NCBI GenBank assembly: GCA_028699915.1 | Contig: JAQVTR010000018.1 | Span: 1 to 32,910, forward strand | Source: Fidelibacterota bacterium | GTDB lineage: Bacteria > Fidelibacterota > Fidelibacteria > Fidelibacterales > Fidelibacteraceae | Direction: 5' to 3' | Length of the DNA stretch: 32,910 nucleotides | Shown here: piece after piece, positions 23,402-31,741 of the stretch | Layout: each line of letters starts with the position of its first letter | Position numbering within the stretch: the stretch's first letter is position 1 | The notes under the pieces: model-generated | The model's database searches: none | Seen by the model: only the letters and a program-made list of their open reading frames with translations | What the model was told of the DNA's origin: nothing | Program-made: the position numbers and the translations under genes

Positions 23402-24424
23402 TTAAAGCATGAACTTGTATTCGTATTTTTCGACAAGGCTGTCAAGAATGGCCGGGAAAGCGGCTTCTTTTTTCTGTTCGCGCAAAATGTTCTCGATCTC
23501 GTCACGGACCTCATCCAGGGTATTGCCGTATTTATGGTCTTCTTTTTTAATAATGTGGTAGCCGTAGGGAGTCTCGACCAGGTCGCTGATCTCACCGATC
23601 TTCATGCTGAAGCTTGCATCTTCAAAGGCCTGCACCATGCGTCCGCGGGGGAAATTCTCGTACAAGCCGCCGCTGGTGTTCGAACCGGGGTCCTCGCTGT
23701 AGTCTGCAACCAGCATGGCAAAATCCTCACCGCCGCGTGCCCGTTCCAACACATTTTCGGCCATCCCCAGGACTGCGGTTTTTTCCAGATCGCTCTTGCC
23801 CTGCGTCATAAAAAGAATGTGCCGCGCGGAAACGGTTTCCTGCTGGTACTGATCCTTATTGGCTTCATAATAGGCGCCGACCTCTTCGTCACTGACGCGG
23901 ATATCAAGATCGGACAGAATGACTTCGTCAATATATTTCATGATCAGCATGTTTTTCCGTACATCCTCCCGGACGAAATTCAGATCAATCTGCTGGATCT
24001 TCAATTGTTCCATGAAGGCTTCCTTGCCGCCGTTCGGGGTATACAGGTTCTTTTCGATAAAGGCATTGACCGTATCTTTTGTAATCCGGATGCCTTCTTT
24101 TTCGGCTTCCGCAAGCAGGACTTCCTGCTGCGCCTTCAGGGTAACCACCTGCATAATAAAGCTTTCGATACGCTGCGGTTCTACATTGGAAATAATCGTG
24201 ATGTCGCCGCGCATTCCCTGAAACACATTTTCCATAATGTCATGGTTCCTGATATCGAAAGCGCTGGTGCGTGCCAGTACCACGGTGGTGTCGGGTTTCA
24301 TATAAGGGATCTTTTCCCCCATGGCTTTAAAAAACTCGATTTGTGCCTGTGTAAGTTTAGGTTTATCCGAGCATGCCACAAAAAGGAGTGAGGCCGCCAG
24401 AAGGACCGTAAAGATCTTTTTCAT
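23402..24424 (-). CDS. Parvulin-type peptidyl-prolyl isomerase lipoprotein
   Basis: Predicted lipoprotein of 340 aa. A signal peptide ends in the lipobox LFVAC, giving lipidated Cys18. A helical SurA/PrsA-like N-domain (about 25-190) precedes a PpiC/rotamase domain (about 200-300) with VSARHILFM, GGEDFAMLVADYSEDPGS, GGLYENFPRGRMVQAFEDA and TPYGYHIIKKED, all standard parvulin landmarks. It should help exported or outer-membrane proteins fold in the periplasm. It follows the transglutaminase-like lipoprotein gene by 18 bases and ends the four-gene run starting with the GlmL-like ATPase. No terminator was seen after it. Confidence 0.92.
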   Translation of the reverse strand: MKKIFTVLLAASLLFVACSDKPKLTQAQIEFFKAMGEKIPYMKPDTTVVLARTSAFDIRNHDIMENVFQGMRGDITIISNVEPQRIESFIMQVVTLKAQQEVLLAEAEKEGIRITKDTVNAFIEKNLYTPNGGKEAFMEQLKIQQIDLNFVREDVRKNMLIMKYIDEVILSDLDIRVSDEEVGAYYEANKDQYQQETVSARHILFMTQGKSDLEKTAVLGMAENVLERARGGEDFAMLVADYSEDPGSNTSGGLYENFPRGRMVQAFEDASFSMKIGEISDLVETPYGYHIIKKEDHKYGNTLDEVRDEIENILREQKKEAAFPAILDSLVEKYEYKFML

Positions 24425-24442
24425 GTTGTTTCCTTTCCAATA

Positions 24443-25864
24443 CTATTGATTGAGATATGTTACTTCCATGTGGTAATCCCACTTGTCAAAATACAGATTG
24501 CCGCCGCGCCATTCCACTTCACCGCGCTGGAAATCCACCGTTTCGCTGCGCATGAACTGCTTGTCGGGGAAGAGCGGCATGCCGTAATCGTCATTGACGA
24601 TCAGGCGGTAGCTGTCAATGCCGCCGAGGTAGAACCATTTGCAGTCCTCGGATTCGGTATCCCGGCGTCCGAAGGACTGGTCGACCGGAACCCAGCCGCA
24701 GCCTTCGATGTAGATCTCGCACCAGTCGTGCAGATTGACCTCGCCCGGGTGCAGCATCCAGCCGCTTTGCCAGCGCGCGGGAATGCCGTTGTAACGCGCC
24801 AGGACCATAAAGAGCAGGGTAACCTGTCCGCAGTCGCCATGGCCGTTGGCAATGACGTAATCCGGGATGTTCGGGATCGTGGAATATTCCCGGGCGCTTG
24901 CCCAGGGATAATGTTCGCTGATATAAGCGAAGATCTTCTTCAGGATCTGATAGGGATCTTTTTCGTTGCCGACGATCTTTTCCGAGAGCGCTTTTACCGC
25001 GGGCGTAAAGAGCAAATGCGGATCGCGCTCGGCGGTATATTTGCGGTAGATCTCACTGCTCTTGTCATAAGGCGGGAAATTCCGTTCAGCCAGATCGAAC
25101 CACTGTGGCCGGACAGCTGCGGAAAAGCCGTATTCAAATACCGTGGCTTTTCCGGCGACTGCCGGTTTTTGCATATAAAGTGTACGCTGCTGATAGTTAT
25201 TGGGAGCAATAACATAATGGTCGCAATTAGCTGAAAGAAGCCGAATATCGGTTTGCCGCTCATGTCCTTCGCGGGGGAAGGGCAGCCAACAGCGGATCAT
25301 TTCGCCCGCGGGAACGGCATCGGCATCGACGGTCAGTGTATAGGTAAATTCCATGTTAACGGGTTTTCCCAGCGTTGTGTTTCGCTGCCGCAGATCTTTA
25401 ATAACGGCAGGAAGGTGTTGCTGAAGAAATACATCCAGACCGTCTTTTTGTTCCCCGTCAATACGGATTTTTTGTTTTTTAGCTTCTTTGTCGATGCGGA
25501 ACAGATTGGGTGCGGCGCGGACAAAATAACGGTCCTGCCCGTTAATCCGCATTTTCTCCAGAGCTTTGGAGGATTCCCATTCCCGGATCTGCGCTTTGCT
25601 GACTTCGGGGTAATATTTGCGGATAAAAGGCAGAATATCGTCCAGGGATTTGTTGAAATCCATTTCGACCCTGCGGATTCGCTCTTTTTCATGTTCCAAC
25701 GCGATCTTATCCCTCAGGTCAAAACTTGACGTTGCCGTCATGCGGTCGATTTTTTTTGCGGCCATGGCAAATTGTCCTTTCTCGATCCGTTTATCGATCG
25801 ACTGACAGCCCGTAAAGAACAAGCCGAAAGCAAACAGGGTCGCGGCCAGGTTCTTCGCTTTCAT
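24443..25864 (-). CDS. Transglutaminase-like lipoprotein
   Basis: Predicted lipoprotein of 473 aa with lipobox FFTGC (lipidated Cys20). An N-terminal part of about 160 residues (helical, with DILPFIRKYYPEVSKAQIREW) leads to a beta-rich domain (about 165-270) and a transglutaminase-like core with the full Cys-His-Asp triad: Cys345 in GHGDCGQ, His379 in NLHDWCEIYI and Asp395 in VPVDQSFG. The ARWQSGWM strand between Cys and His is also typical. Bacterial members act as proteases, amidases or cross-linkers; the substrate here is unknown. It starts eight bases after the stop of the 375-aa protein gene, so the two are co-transcribed. An active enzyme in the periplasm is well supported; its reaction is not. 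Confidence 0.9.
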   Translation of the reverse strand: MKAKNLAATLFAFGLFFTGCQSIDKRIEKGQFAMAAKKIDRMTATSSFDLRDKIALEHEKERIRRVEMDFNKSLDDILPFIRKYYPEVSKAQIREWESSKALEKMRINGQDRYFVRAAPNLFRIDKEAKKQKIRIDGEQKDGLDVFLQQHLPAVIKDLRQRNTTLGKPVNMEFTYTLTVDADAVPAGEMIRCWLPFPREGHERQTDIRLLSANCDHYVIAPNNYQQRTLYMQKPAVAGKATVFEYGFSAAVRPQWFDLAERNFPPYDKSSEIYRKYTAERDPHLLFTPAVKALSEKIVGNEKDPYQILKKIFAYISEHYPWASAREYSTIPNIPDYVIANGHGDCGQVTLLFMVLARYNGIPARWQSGWMLHPGEVNLHDWCEIYIEGCGWVPVDQSFGRRDTESEDCKWFYLGGIDSYRLIVNDDYGMPLFPDKQFMRSETVDFQRGEVEWRGGNLYFDKWDYHMEVTYLNQ

Positions 25865-25872
25865 AAACGCTC

Positions 25873-27000
25873 CTATTTTGTTTCGATCATTTCCAGGTTG
25901 GCGCGGGGCAGAAGGACCTCTTTTCCGCCTTCCTGGAGTTTGACTTTTGCAACGCGGGCAAGCGAGCCGGATTCCAGTCGCTGCAGTTCGTGCGGCAGTT
26001 CCGTGACCTCGCCCAGCATTCCGAAATACGGCGCGCGGATCACGCGGACCACGGTGCCGGGTTCCATCCCGAACAGTTCGGCCTTGTGTTCCTGTATGGC
26101 ATCCTGATCATCGATGGGAATGATGATTTCCGGACGGATCACGCCGGCACGGATCTGCGTGGCGCCGTTAATGGAAGCCATGCGGCCTTCGTGCGATCTC
26201 AGCAGGTCAAAGGTCTGCTGCGCCATGTGAATGTCGCCAAACCCTTCGGTAATGATAAGCGTGGTATTAATATCTTCCTGTCCCGTGATGGCAACACCAA
26301 TATCGTAACCGACGATCTTTTTAATATCCCGGTAATTAAAGCCGCCCACCACAATGCCGGTGGCTCCGGCTTTCTGTGCCTTAAGGAAGGCCTTATAACT
26401 TAAAAATGCGCCACCGACAAGGACCTTGCCTTTACAGCTTTCATCGATCATATCTTCACTGATGGGTGTTTTTGTGTCCCGGGTCAAGACCTTGATAGTA
26501 CCGCGGCGTTCGCCGCCGATACCGAAAATTCCCTGAATAAACGAAGCCGCCGTGCTGATTTCCACACCTTCGTCCGGAATGATTCCGCTGACTTTTCCGT
26601 CAATGTAGGCCTGTACCGAAACCGGAATGGGAGCTTCGCGGATAATTGCCTGGCCGGTGATCCCGGATACGGCTTCCAGCGTTCCGCTGGCCGGTGAAAG
26701 GGCTTTGGTTTTAAATAAGCCGAAAATGCCGTGGGTCTCGGCAATAAGGTCACCCTCCCGAATGCTGTCGCCGGGTTTTTTGATCAGAATATCCATGATC
26801 TCCGAGGCGTCGATATTCAAAATGTTGGCAAGATTGACCGGAACGACGTTCCCTGGAAGGTCGGTCGTGGCGACCACCTTTTCCGCATCGACCTGATCCC
26901 CCTTTTCAACGGTTACCGTGCCCTTCAGGGGAAGGCGGCGCGTCTTGTGAACCAGGATGCGGGGTATGACTTTTAAACCGGGTGTATATGCATGTGCCAT
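25873..27000 (-). CDS. Conserved protein of unknown function next to glmL-like gene, tandem barrel-sandwich domains
   Basis: Protein of 375 aa that I cannot assign to a named function. It has no signal peptide or TM helix, so it is cytoplasmic. The N-terminal third looks like two biotinyl/RnfC-type barrel-sandwich units: residues about 14-48 (LPLKGTVTVEKGDQVDAEKV) and about 68-105 (KPGDSIREGDLIAETHGIFG then SPASGTLEAVSG). There is no lipoylation or biotinylation lysine motif. A glycine-rich alpha/beta middle (about 150-300: GGAFLSYKAFLKAQ, ATGIVVGGFNYRDIKKIVG) is followed by a C-terminal SH3/KOW-like part (about 325-375: GMEPGTVVRVIRAPYFGMLG). Start: AAGGAG upstream of the ATG at 27000. The gene is 28 bases after the GlmL-like gene, so the two products probably act together. 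Confidence 0.85.
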   Translation of the reverse strand: MAHAYTPGLKVIPRILVHKTRRLPLKGTVTVEKGDQVDAEKVVATTDLPGNVVPVNLANILNIDASEIMDILIKKPGDSIREGDLIAETHGIFGLFKTKALSPASGTLEAVSGITGQAIIREAPIPVSVQAYIDGKVSGIIPDEGVEISTAASFIQGIFGIGGERRGTIKVLTRDTKTPISEDMIDESCKGKVLVGGAFLSYKAFLKAQKAGATGIVVGGFNYRDIKKIVGYDIGVAITGQEDINTTLIITEGFGDIHMAQQTFDLLRSHEGRMASINGATQIRAGVIRPEIIIPIDDQDAIQEHKAELFGMEPGTVVRVIRAPYFGMLGEVTELPHELQRLESGSLARVAKVKLQEGGKEVLLPRANLEMIETK

Positions 27001-27028
27001 AGTATCTCCTTATTCTGAATCCGACCGC

Positions 27029-28846
27029 TTAACGGTCTTCGAATTCTTTGGCGGCTTTGCTCCATTTTTGCAGTGCGGCGACGCGTTCGGCGGGATTTTC
27101 GGGCAAGACAAAGGGCCGGCGTCCGCGGGCGTCCACAATAATTCCGACCAGGCCGCCGTAGATATCGGTCTTGATGCTTTGTCCGGGACCGCCGCCCACA
27201 TCCACGCCACGTGCGGGAATGATCTCCGCCGGGATGGCTTCGTAAGGCGCTTCGATCAGTTCCATATCTCCCAAAGTATAGGCTTTGTCAATGCTCTTCC
27301 CATCCGGAAGTGTGCAGCGCAAACGCATATATTCCTTTCCCGGCTTGATGGAACCAACCGGAGCGATGCAGGTTCCCAGGCGCAGGAGACAGTCCTTGTT
27401 AAAGACTTCCGCCGCGGCTTTTTCGTGCACACTGGCCAGAACACCCAGCTGCGGCATCATAAAGATGGAATCCACGGCGATCTGTGTGATACCTTCCGGA
27501 AGGAAAGCATCGATCATCATGCGGGCGGACTGATGGCGGCGCGGCGCATGCGAAAGCACACCGCCGGAACCGACCAGAATATCCAGGTCCATCATGTTGA
27601 CCAGCGTTTCTCCTGAAGCGCTCTGGTCGAAGGCATCGGAAATGGTGCGTTCCTTCTGAACGCCCTTGAGTCCCACAGCGAACTCTTTGTGCTGAATAAA
27701 GGACAAGCGCAGGGCTTCGCGGGCGATGGCCTGTTCGATCTTGAGCTCATCCAGGGACTGCGGGATCGTTGTCGGACGGATCATCTTATTGCCGATACGG
27801 TTTCTCAGGTCCACTTCGTCGATCTCAAAAGGGACCCAGCGCAAAATGTTCGGCAATCCGGCGGAAGCCAGAACATTGGAAATGGAATAGCTCATCCCAA
27901 GATTGGCGCTGACGGTGCGGTTGAAGACCGGCTCACCGAGATCGGGGTCTTTAAAGACCGAAAAAACGTCGGTGGTGGCGCCGCCGATATCCACTCCCAA
28001 AACGGTAATATTCTCTTTTTTTGCAATGACCTGCATAATCTCACCGACGGCGCCGGGTGTGGGCATAATGGGCGCGTCGCACATGGCCATCAGCTCCTTG
28101 TATCCCGGGGCTTGTGCCATCACGTGTTCCATGAACAGATCGTGGATCTTGTCGCGGGCCGGGCCCAGGTTTTCGCGTTCCAGCACCGGGCGCAAATTCG
28201 GAACGATGCTCAGATCGGTCTCATTGCCCAGATTTTCCTGAATTTCCTTATTGGCCTTCTGGTTGCCGGCGTAGATGACCGGCAGTTTGTAATTGATGCC
28301 CAGGCGCGGTTTGGGATTGGCGGCCTTCAGCAGTTCGGACATTTCCACCACACCCTTGATATTGCCCGAATCCGTTCCGCCGGAGAGCAGGATCATATCC
28401 GGGCGCAAATGGCGGATACGCTGGATCTTTTCATGCGGCAGGCGTCCGTCGTTGGAGGCCAGTACGTCCATCACAATAGCCCCGGCGCCCAGTGCAGCAC
28501 GTTCGGCGGACTCGGCACTCATCGCCTTGACAATGCCGGTCACGACCATCTGCAGGCCGCCACCGGCAGAGCTGGTCGAAATATAAATATCCACGCCCTT
28601 TTCCCCCTGCTGGGGAGTAATGATCTTGTCGCCGTCCAGAATCTGGCGGCCCCGTAATTCTTCCACTTCCTTGGCTGCATTCAATACTCCGCGGGTCACA
28701 TCTTCAAAAGGCGCTTCCACCGTGGTGGGCGCCTCGCCGCGAACGACCAGCCGGTATTCATCACCTTGTTTTTCGATAAGGATGGCTTTGGTCGTTGTAC
28801 TGCCGCAGTCGGTGGCAAGAATGGATCTAATTGCTTCCGCTTTCAT
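27029..28846 (-). CDS. GlmL/MutL-family ASKHA ATPase
   Basis: Cytoplasmic protein of 605 aa of the MutL/GlmL family (named after the gene found within glutamate mutase operons, unrelated to the mismatch-repair MutL). It has the two halves of an actin/Hsp70-type ATPase. Phosphate-1 loop is DCGSTTTKAILIEK (13-26); phosphate-2 is GVDIGGATTDVFSVF (about 290). A conserved C-terminal VGGGPGQS is also present. Such proteins are thought to reactivate or assist B12-dependent aminomutases. No mutase gene is nearby, so its client is either elsewhere or different. The ATG at 28846 is preceded by AGAGGA; the reading back to 28876 is not supported. It heads the run with the 375-aa protein, transglutaminase-like and rotamase lipoproteins. 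Confidence 0.92.
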   Translation of the reverse strand: MKAEAIRSILATDCGSTTTKAILIEKQGDEYRLVVRGEAPTTVEAPFEDVTRGVLNAAKEVEELRGRQILDGDKIITPQQGEKGVDIYISTSSAGGGLQMVVTGIVKAMSAESAERAALGAGAIVMDVLASNDGRLPHEKIQRIRHLRPDMILLSGGTDSGNIKGVVEMSELLKAANPKPRLGINYKLPVIYAGNQKANKEIQENLGNETDLSIVPNLRPVLERENLGPARDKIHDLFMEHVMAQAPGYKELMAMCDAPIMPTPGAVGEIMQVIAKKENITVLGVDIGGATTDVFSVFKDPDLGEPVFNRTVSANLGMSYSISNVLASAGLPNILRWVPFEIDEVDLRNRIGNKMIRPTTIPQSLDELKIEQAIAREALRLSFIQHKEFAVGLKGVQKERTISDAFDQSASGETLVNMMDLDILVGSGGVLSHAPRRHQSARMMIDAFLPEGITQIAVDSIFMMPQLGVLASVHEKAAAEVFNKDCLLRLGTCIAPVGSIKPGKEYMRLRCTLPDGKSIDKAYTLGDMELIEAPYEAIPAEIIPARGVDVGGGPGQSIKTDIYGGLVGIIVDARGRRPFVLPENPAERVAALQKWSKAAKEFEDR

Positions 28847-28934
28847 AATTCCTCTTTTTTTCTCAAACTTGTGCAATGCTCACAGATTTCGTTTTCAAGC
28901 TTGTAATGTATCATTTTTTCAGTAAAAAACCACC

Positions 28935-29753
28935 CTAAAGGAAAAATTTTATATACACGTAGATCCAGAACAGGGGAGCCGTAACCGAGAGCGAATCAAA
29001 GCGGTCCAGAAAACCTCCGTGTTCCAGAAGAATGTTGGAGGAGTCCTTTACCCCGATCTCGCGCTTGATCTTGGATTCCACAAGATCTCCCAGCTGTCCG
29101 AAGATCCCGGCACAAAGCGCAACGACCAGATAATCAATAAAACCAAAAAAAGGCACAAAATCCCTTGCCCAGAGAAAGATCATGAACACGGTGCAAAATA
29201 AAAATCCCGCGACAGCCCCTTCCCGGGTTTTTTTAGGACTGACACTGGGGAAAAGCGGGGTTTTTCCAAACAACTTTCCAATATAAAAAGCGGCAATGTC
29301 CGTGGCAAATACGCCGATTATAAGGGTAATGACGATGTTCCGGCCGATTTCCGTTCCGTTAAACTGAAGGTTTCGCAGCAGGATCATTGTGCCCAGACAG
29401 AGTCCCGGATAGATAATGGAACCGATGCCGACAAAGGACATTTTTAGATATTCGCTTTTCTTGTAAAAGAGCAGGCTGATATTTGTAAAGATCGCCGTGA
29501 ACACCAGGATCAAAACAACCAGATCCAAGCGCAGGCGGTACATGGCCAAGAGGCAGAGCGGGGTCATCACGAGCGCCACGATCATCAGTACGCGAGGTGG
29601 ATAGTGGATTAGTTTCAGTAACTCATAGACAGAAAATGCCGCAATAACACAGATCAGCGCCAAAAACCACCAGTTGCCGAACCAGGCCGCGAGCAGAATA
29701 AGCGGAGCACCCAGAAATCCGATAATAAGTCGTTGTTTATGAGAACGGTCCAT
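28935..29753 (-). CDS. cdsA: Phosphatidate cytidylyltransferase (CDP-diglyceride synthase)
   Basis: Inner-membrane enzyme of 272 aa making CDP-diacylglycerol from phosphatidate and CTP, the branch point of phospholipid synthesis. It has about seven hydrophobic segments and the family signature near the C-terminus: SKIKREIGVKD followed by HGGFLDRFD. In most members the stretch between is about KDSG-x-x-x-PGHGG. Here it reads KDSSNILLEHGG, with Leu-Glu where Pro-Gly is usual. The metal- and substrate-binding KD, HGG and DR-D residues are kept, so it is probably active. The start is the ATG at 29753; a TTG at 29765 is possible. The gene ends 88 bases before the GlmL-like gene, and no clear terminator lies between them. 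Confidence 0.92.
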   Translation of the reverse strand: MDRSHKQRLIIGFLGAPLILLAAWFGNWWFLALICVIAAFSVYELLKLIHYPPRVLMIVALVMTPLCLLAMYRLRLDLVVLILVFTAIFTNISLLFYKKSEYLKMSFVGIGSIIYPGLCLGTMILLRNLQFNGTEIGRNIVITLIIGVFATDIAAFYIGKLFGKTPLFPSVSPKKTREGAVAGFLFCTVFMIFLWARDFVPFFGFIDYLVVALCAGIFGQLGDLVESKIKREIGVKDSSNILLEHGGFLDRFDSLSVTAPLFWIYVYIKFFL

Positions 29754-29833
29754 ATTTTCACCCAATCGGGAAAATATAATGAATTCACGGGGCGATTAAT
29801 AATTTTTTTTCTGTGTTCACAAAAGCAAAGAAT

Positions 29834-29881
29834 GTTGAGGTGTCGAGGTGTCGAGATGTCAAGGTGTTGAGGTGTCGAGAT
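29834..29881. repeat. 8-bp tandem repeat, six units
   Basis: Six consecutive 8-bp units of the form GTCGAGGT (variants GTTGAGGT, GTCGAGAT, GTCAAGGT) lie in the gap between cdsA and the phosphodiesterase gene. Read on the - strand the pattern is ACCTCGAC repeated. I see nothing coding in it. Confidence 0.85.
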
Positions 29882-29910
29882 CCTGTAATTGTCAAATAAA
29901 ACAGTTATCA

Positions 29911-29998
29911 AAAATCCGGTCTATCCAGTTATCCTGTCTAAAAAAATCCGGTTAATCCTGTGATCCTGTCTAAAAATATATTCCGGTTATCCCGTCAA
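29911..29998. repeat. 30-32-bp tandem intergenic repeat, about three units
   Basis: Units 29911-29940, 29941-29972 and a degenerate 29973-29998 share a core close to AAAAATCCGGTT followed by ATCCTGTCTA. Units 1 and 2 are the best match. The array directly follows the 8-bp repeat and ends just before the phosphodiesterase stop codon. From memory, ATCCTGT/ATCCGGTT-type repeats occur dispersed in several FCB-group genomes. Confidence 0.7.
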
Positions 29999-30027
29999 AA
30001 CAGACCACCCCGTTATCTCCCGCAAAA

Positions 30028-30816
30028 TTATTTAGCCCTTGCAGCCCGCAGCGTCAGAGCTTTATCAGGATGATCGGTAATGATCCCGTCAATGCCGATG
30101 TCCAGCAGCCGCTGCATATCATTGGGATCGTTAACGGTCCACTGCCAGAGCTCCATGTCATTTGCGTGGACCTCTTTCAGCAGCTCCGCTGTGATCGCCG
30201 TAGGCCGGCCCGCACCGATGGCGGCGGCTTTAATGGCGGTCGCATCCGCAATGACCGTACTGTCCACCACACTGCGCAAATACAACAGTGGGATGTCCTT
30301 ATCCATCTCACGCATATTTTTGAGAACTCCGTAATCAAAAGCAAAAATGATGACCTGTTTTTCCATTTTCAGATCATAGACGGCCTTGAGTACGGCGGCT
30401 TCGATGTCCGGCGCCTTAATCTCGACACAGACCCTGATCTTATTTTTTGCCAGCCGCAGCGCTTGCTTCAGGGTCGGAATGCGCGCGTTTTTAAAGGTCT
30501 CTCCGTATTTTTTGGAATAGCCGGCCCGGACTTTGCGGATTTCCCGGAAGCTCATGTCGGCGATTTTTCCCGTCATGCCGTTGGAACTTACACGGTTTAC
30601 GGATCCGTCATGAATGACGACCAGTTTGCCATCCCTGCTTTGATGGACATCCAGCTCGAAATAATCCGCACCCACGGTAATCGCCTCGCGAAAGGCGGTC
30701 TGCGTGTTCTCGGGTGCGGCGGATGAGAAACCGCGGTGTGCGATGATCTTCGTTTCGGCGCATATAAACACGATTAGGATTACATTAAAAAGAAGTAAGG
30801 TATACAGGCGTTTCAT
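30028..30816 (-). CDS. Exported glycerophosphodiester phosphodiesterase
   Basis: Predicted periplasmic enzyme of 262 aa that releases sn-glycerol-3-phosphate and an alcohol from glycerophosphodiesters. A signal peptide (about 1-20) precedes the GDPD TIM-barrel. Hallmarks are IAHRGFSSAAPENT with catalytic His27, the metal ligands Glu54 and Asp56 in FELDVHQSRDG, the second catalytic His69 in VVIHDGSVNRV, a later Glu in VCVEIKAP and the C-terminal LWQWTVND and GIDGIITDHPD. The Cys near the end of the signal peptide is not in a lipobox. Its length and layout match the short GlpQ/UgpQ type. It is probably transcribed from the candidate promoter at 30917-30946. It may recycle head groups from membrane lipids; substrate is not shown by sequence. 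Confidence 0.92.
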   Translation of the reverse strand: MKRLYTLLLFNVILIVFICAETKIIAHRGFSSAAPENTQTAFREAITVGADYFELDVHQSRDGKLVVIHDGSVNRVSSNGMTGKIADMSFREIRKVRAGYSKKYGETFKNARIPTLKQALRLAKNKIRVCVEIKAPDIEAAVLKAVYDLKMEKQVIIFAFDYGVLKNMREMDKDIPLLYLRSVVDSTVIADATAIKAAAIGAGRPTAITAELLKEVHANDMELWQWTVNDPNDMQRLLDIGIDGIITDHPDKALTLRAARAK

Positions 30817-30916
30817 TATTTTACCCCGCGGTTTAGATCGGTACGACAGTGAAGACTACGCAAATACCTGCAAATAATCAAGGTGAAAATCGGAAAAGGC
30901 AGAGGATCCCGAACAA

Positions 30917-30946
30917 ATAATCAGCGAAAAATAATGACAATGTCAA
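30917..30946 (-). promoter_or_regulatory. Candidate promoter of the glycerophosphodiesterase gene
   Basis: On the - strand, a perfect TTGACA (30946-30941), an 18-base spacer and GATTAT (30922-30917) lie about 100 bases before the ATG at 30816. The -35 element forms part of the palindrome TGACAATGTCA (30935-30945), which could serve as an operator. Confidence 0.4.
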
Positions 30947-30994
30947 CCGGCAATCTTCTGGAAATGACTTTCCTGGCAGGAAATTTGGTACAGC

Positions 30995-31672
30995 CTAGGG
31001 TTTGGGCTCGGTATAAATGCAGCGCAGAGAAAACATCCGCGATTTTGGGCTTGATCCGTCAAGATATGCGCCTTCGGTATCACTGCGGACGGTCCTGCCC
31101 AAATCCAAGTTCCAGGCAGTCTCGGCGTCATTTTCGCTTGCGCTCCAGAACGCGGCGTTAGCGCCGAGGTCCATATAAAAATCCGTTCCCATTTCCGGAT
31201 CCGGGGTCATGCCGGCCCAGCCGCCGTAAAGGGCTGAAAAGCCGCTGTGGCCACTGGAAAGCAGGGAACGCAGGGCTCTGCCGGAACGGAAACGTTTGCC
31301 GCCGCATTGTTCCAGCAGCAGGGAAAGATCCGCTTCCGCGGGAATGCGGAAGCCTTCCGGAGCCAGTCCCCGCGGATCGCTGACCGCGTACCAGTTATAG
31401 AGCAGTCCGTATTTTTCTTGATTGGCGGTATCTTGCCCGTATATCGTATATGCCGGCTCTTTTCGGTCCGCGAGTTGACGCCATTCATCGTAATTTTTAC
31501 AGAAAGCGATGCTGTCGCCGTTCAGGAAAACAGCCGTGTCCAGATTTTTGCGCATCCAGATCTGGCTGCTGATCCGCACAAGATTCGGGGGCAGTTCCGA
31601 TTTTTGGCAGGACAAGAAGAAAAGCGGCAGGAGCAGCATCAGCGGTATAATAACGCGAAAAGATTTCATCAT
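30995..31672 (-). CDS. FISUMP-domain lipoprotein
   Basis: Predicted lipoprotein of 225 aa. The signal peptide ends in the lipobox FFLSC. The rest is one FISUMP (Fibrobacter succinogenes major paralogous) domain, with the typical order IWMRKNLD, YGLLYNWYAVSDPRGLAPEG, FRIPAEADLSLLL, FSALYGGWAGM, AAFWSASE and a C-terminal SLRCIY. The domain is related to the formylglycine-generating/C-type-lectin-like fold and is found on surface lipoproteins of Fibrobacter and other FCB bacteria; its function is unknown. The ATG at 31672 (or 31669) keeps a normal signal peptide and has GGA upstream. The region between its stop and the phosphodiesterase start holds a 15-bp near-palindrome (TTTCCTGCCAGGAAA on the - strand, 30969-30983). 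Confidence 0.88.
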   Translation of the reverse strand: MMKSFRVIIPLMLLLPLFFLSCQKSELPPNLVRISSQIWMRKNLDTAVFLNGDSIAFCKNYDEWRQLADRKEPAYTIYGQDTANQEKYGLLYNWYAVSDPRGLAPEGFRIPAEADLSLLLEQCGGKRFRSGRALRSLLSSGHSGFSALYGGWAGMTPDPEMGTDFYMDLGANAAFWSASENDAETAWNLDLGRTVRSDTEGAYLDGSSPKSRMFSLRCIYTEPKP

Positions 31673-31741
31673 AAGAGATCCGTTGTTTTGCGGATTAAAA
31701 TACAGTGTTTTCACGCGCACTCAAAGCGAAAAACGTGATGT

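Noticed and set aside
27689-28657. + strand open frame (322 codons) opposite the GlmL-like gene
   Set aside because: The - strand carries the ASKHA phosphate motifs and the ribosome-binding site; the + strand frame is a composition-driven shadow.
27029-28846. DNA mismatch repair MutL
   Set aside because: The name overlap is misleading: the sequence has ASKHA phosphate loops and no GHKL ATPase motifs, so it belongs to the GlmL family.
29834-29998. CRISPR array
   Set aside because: The repeats are short, directly tandem and without unique spacers, and no cas genes are present.
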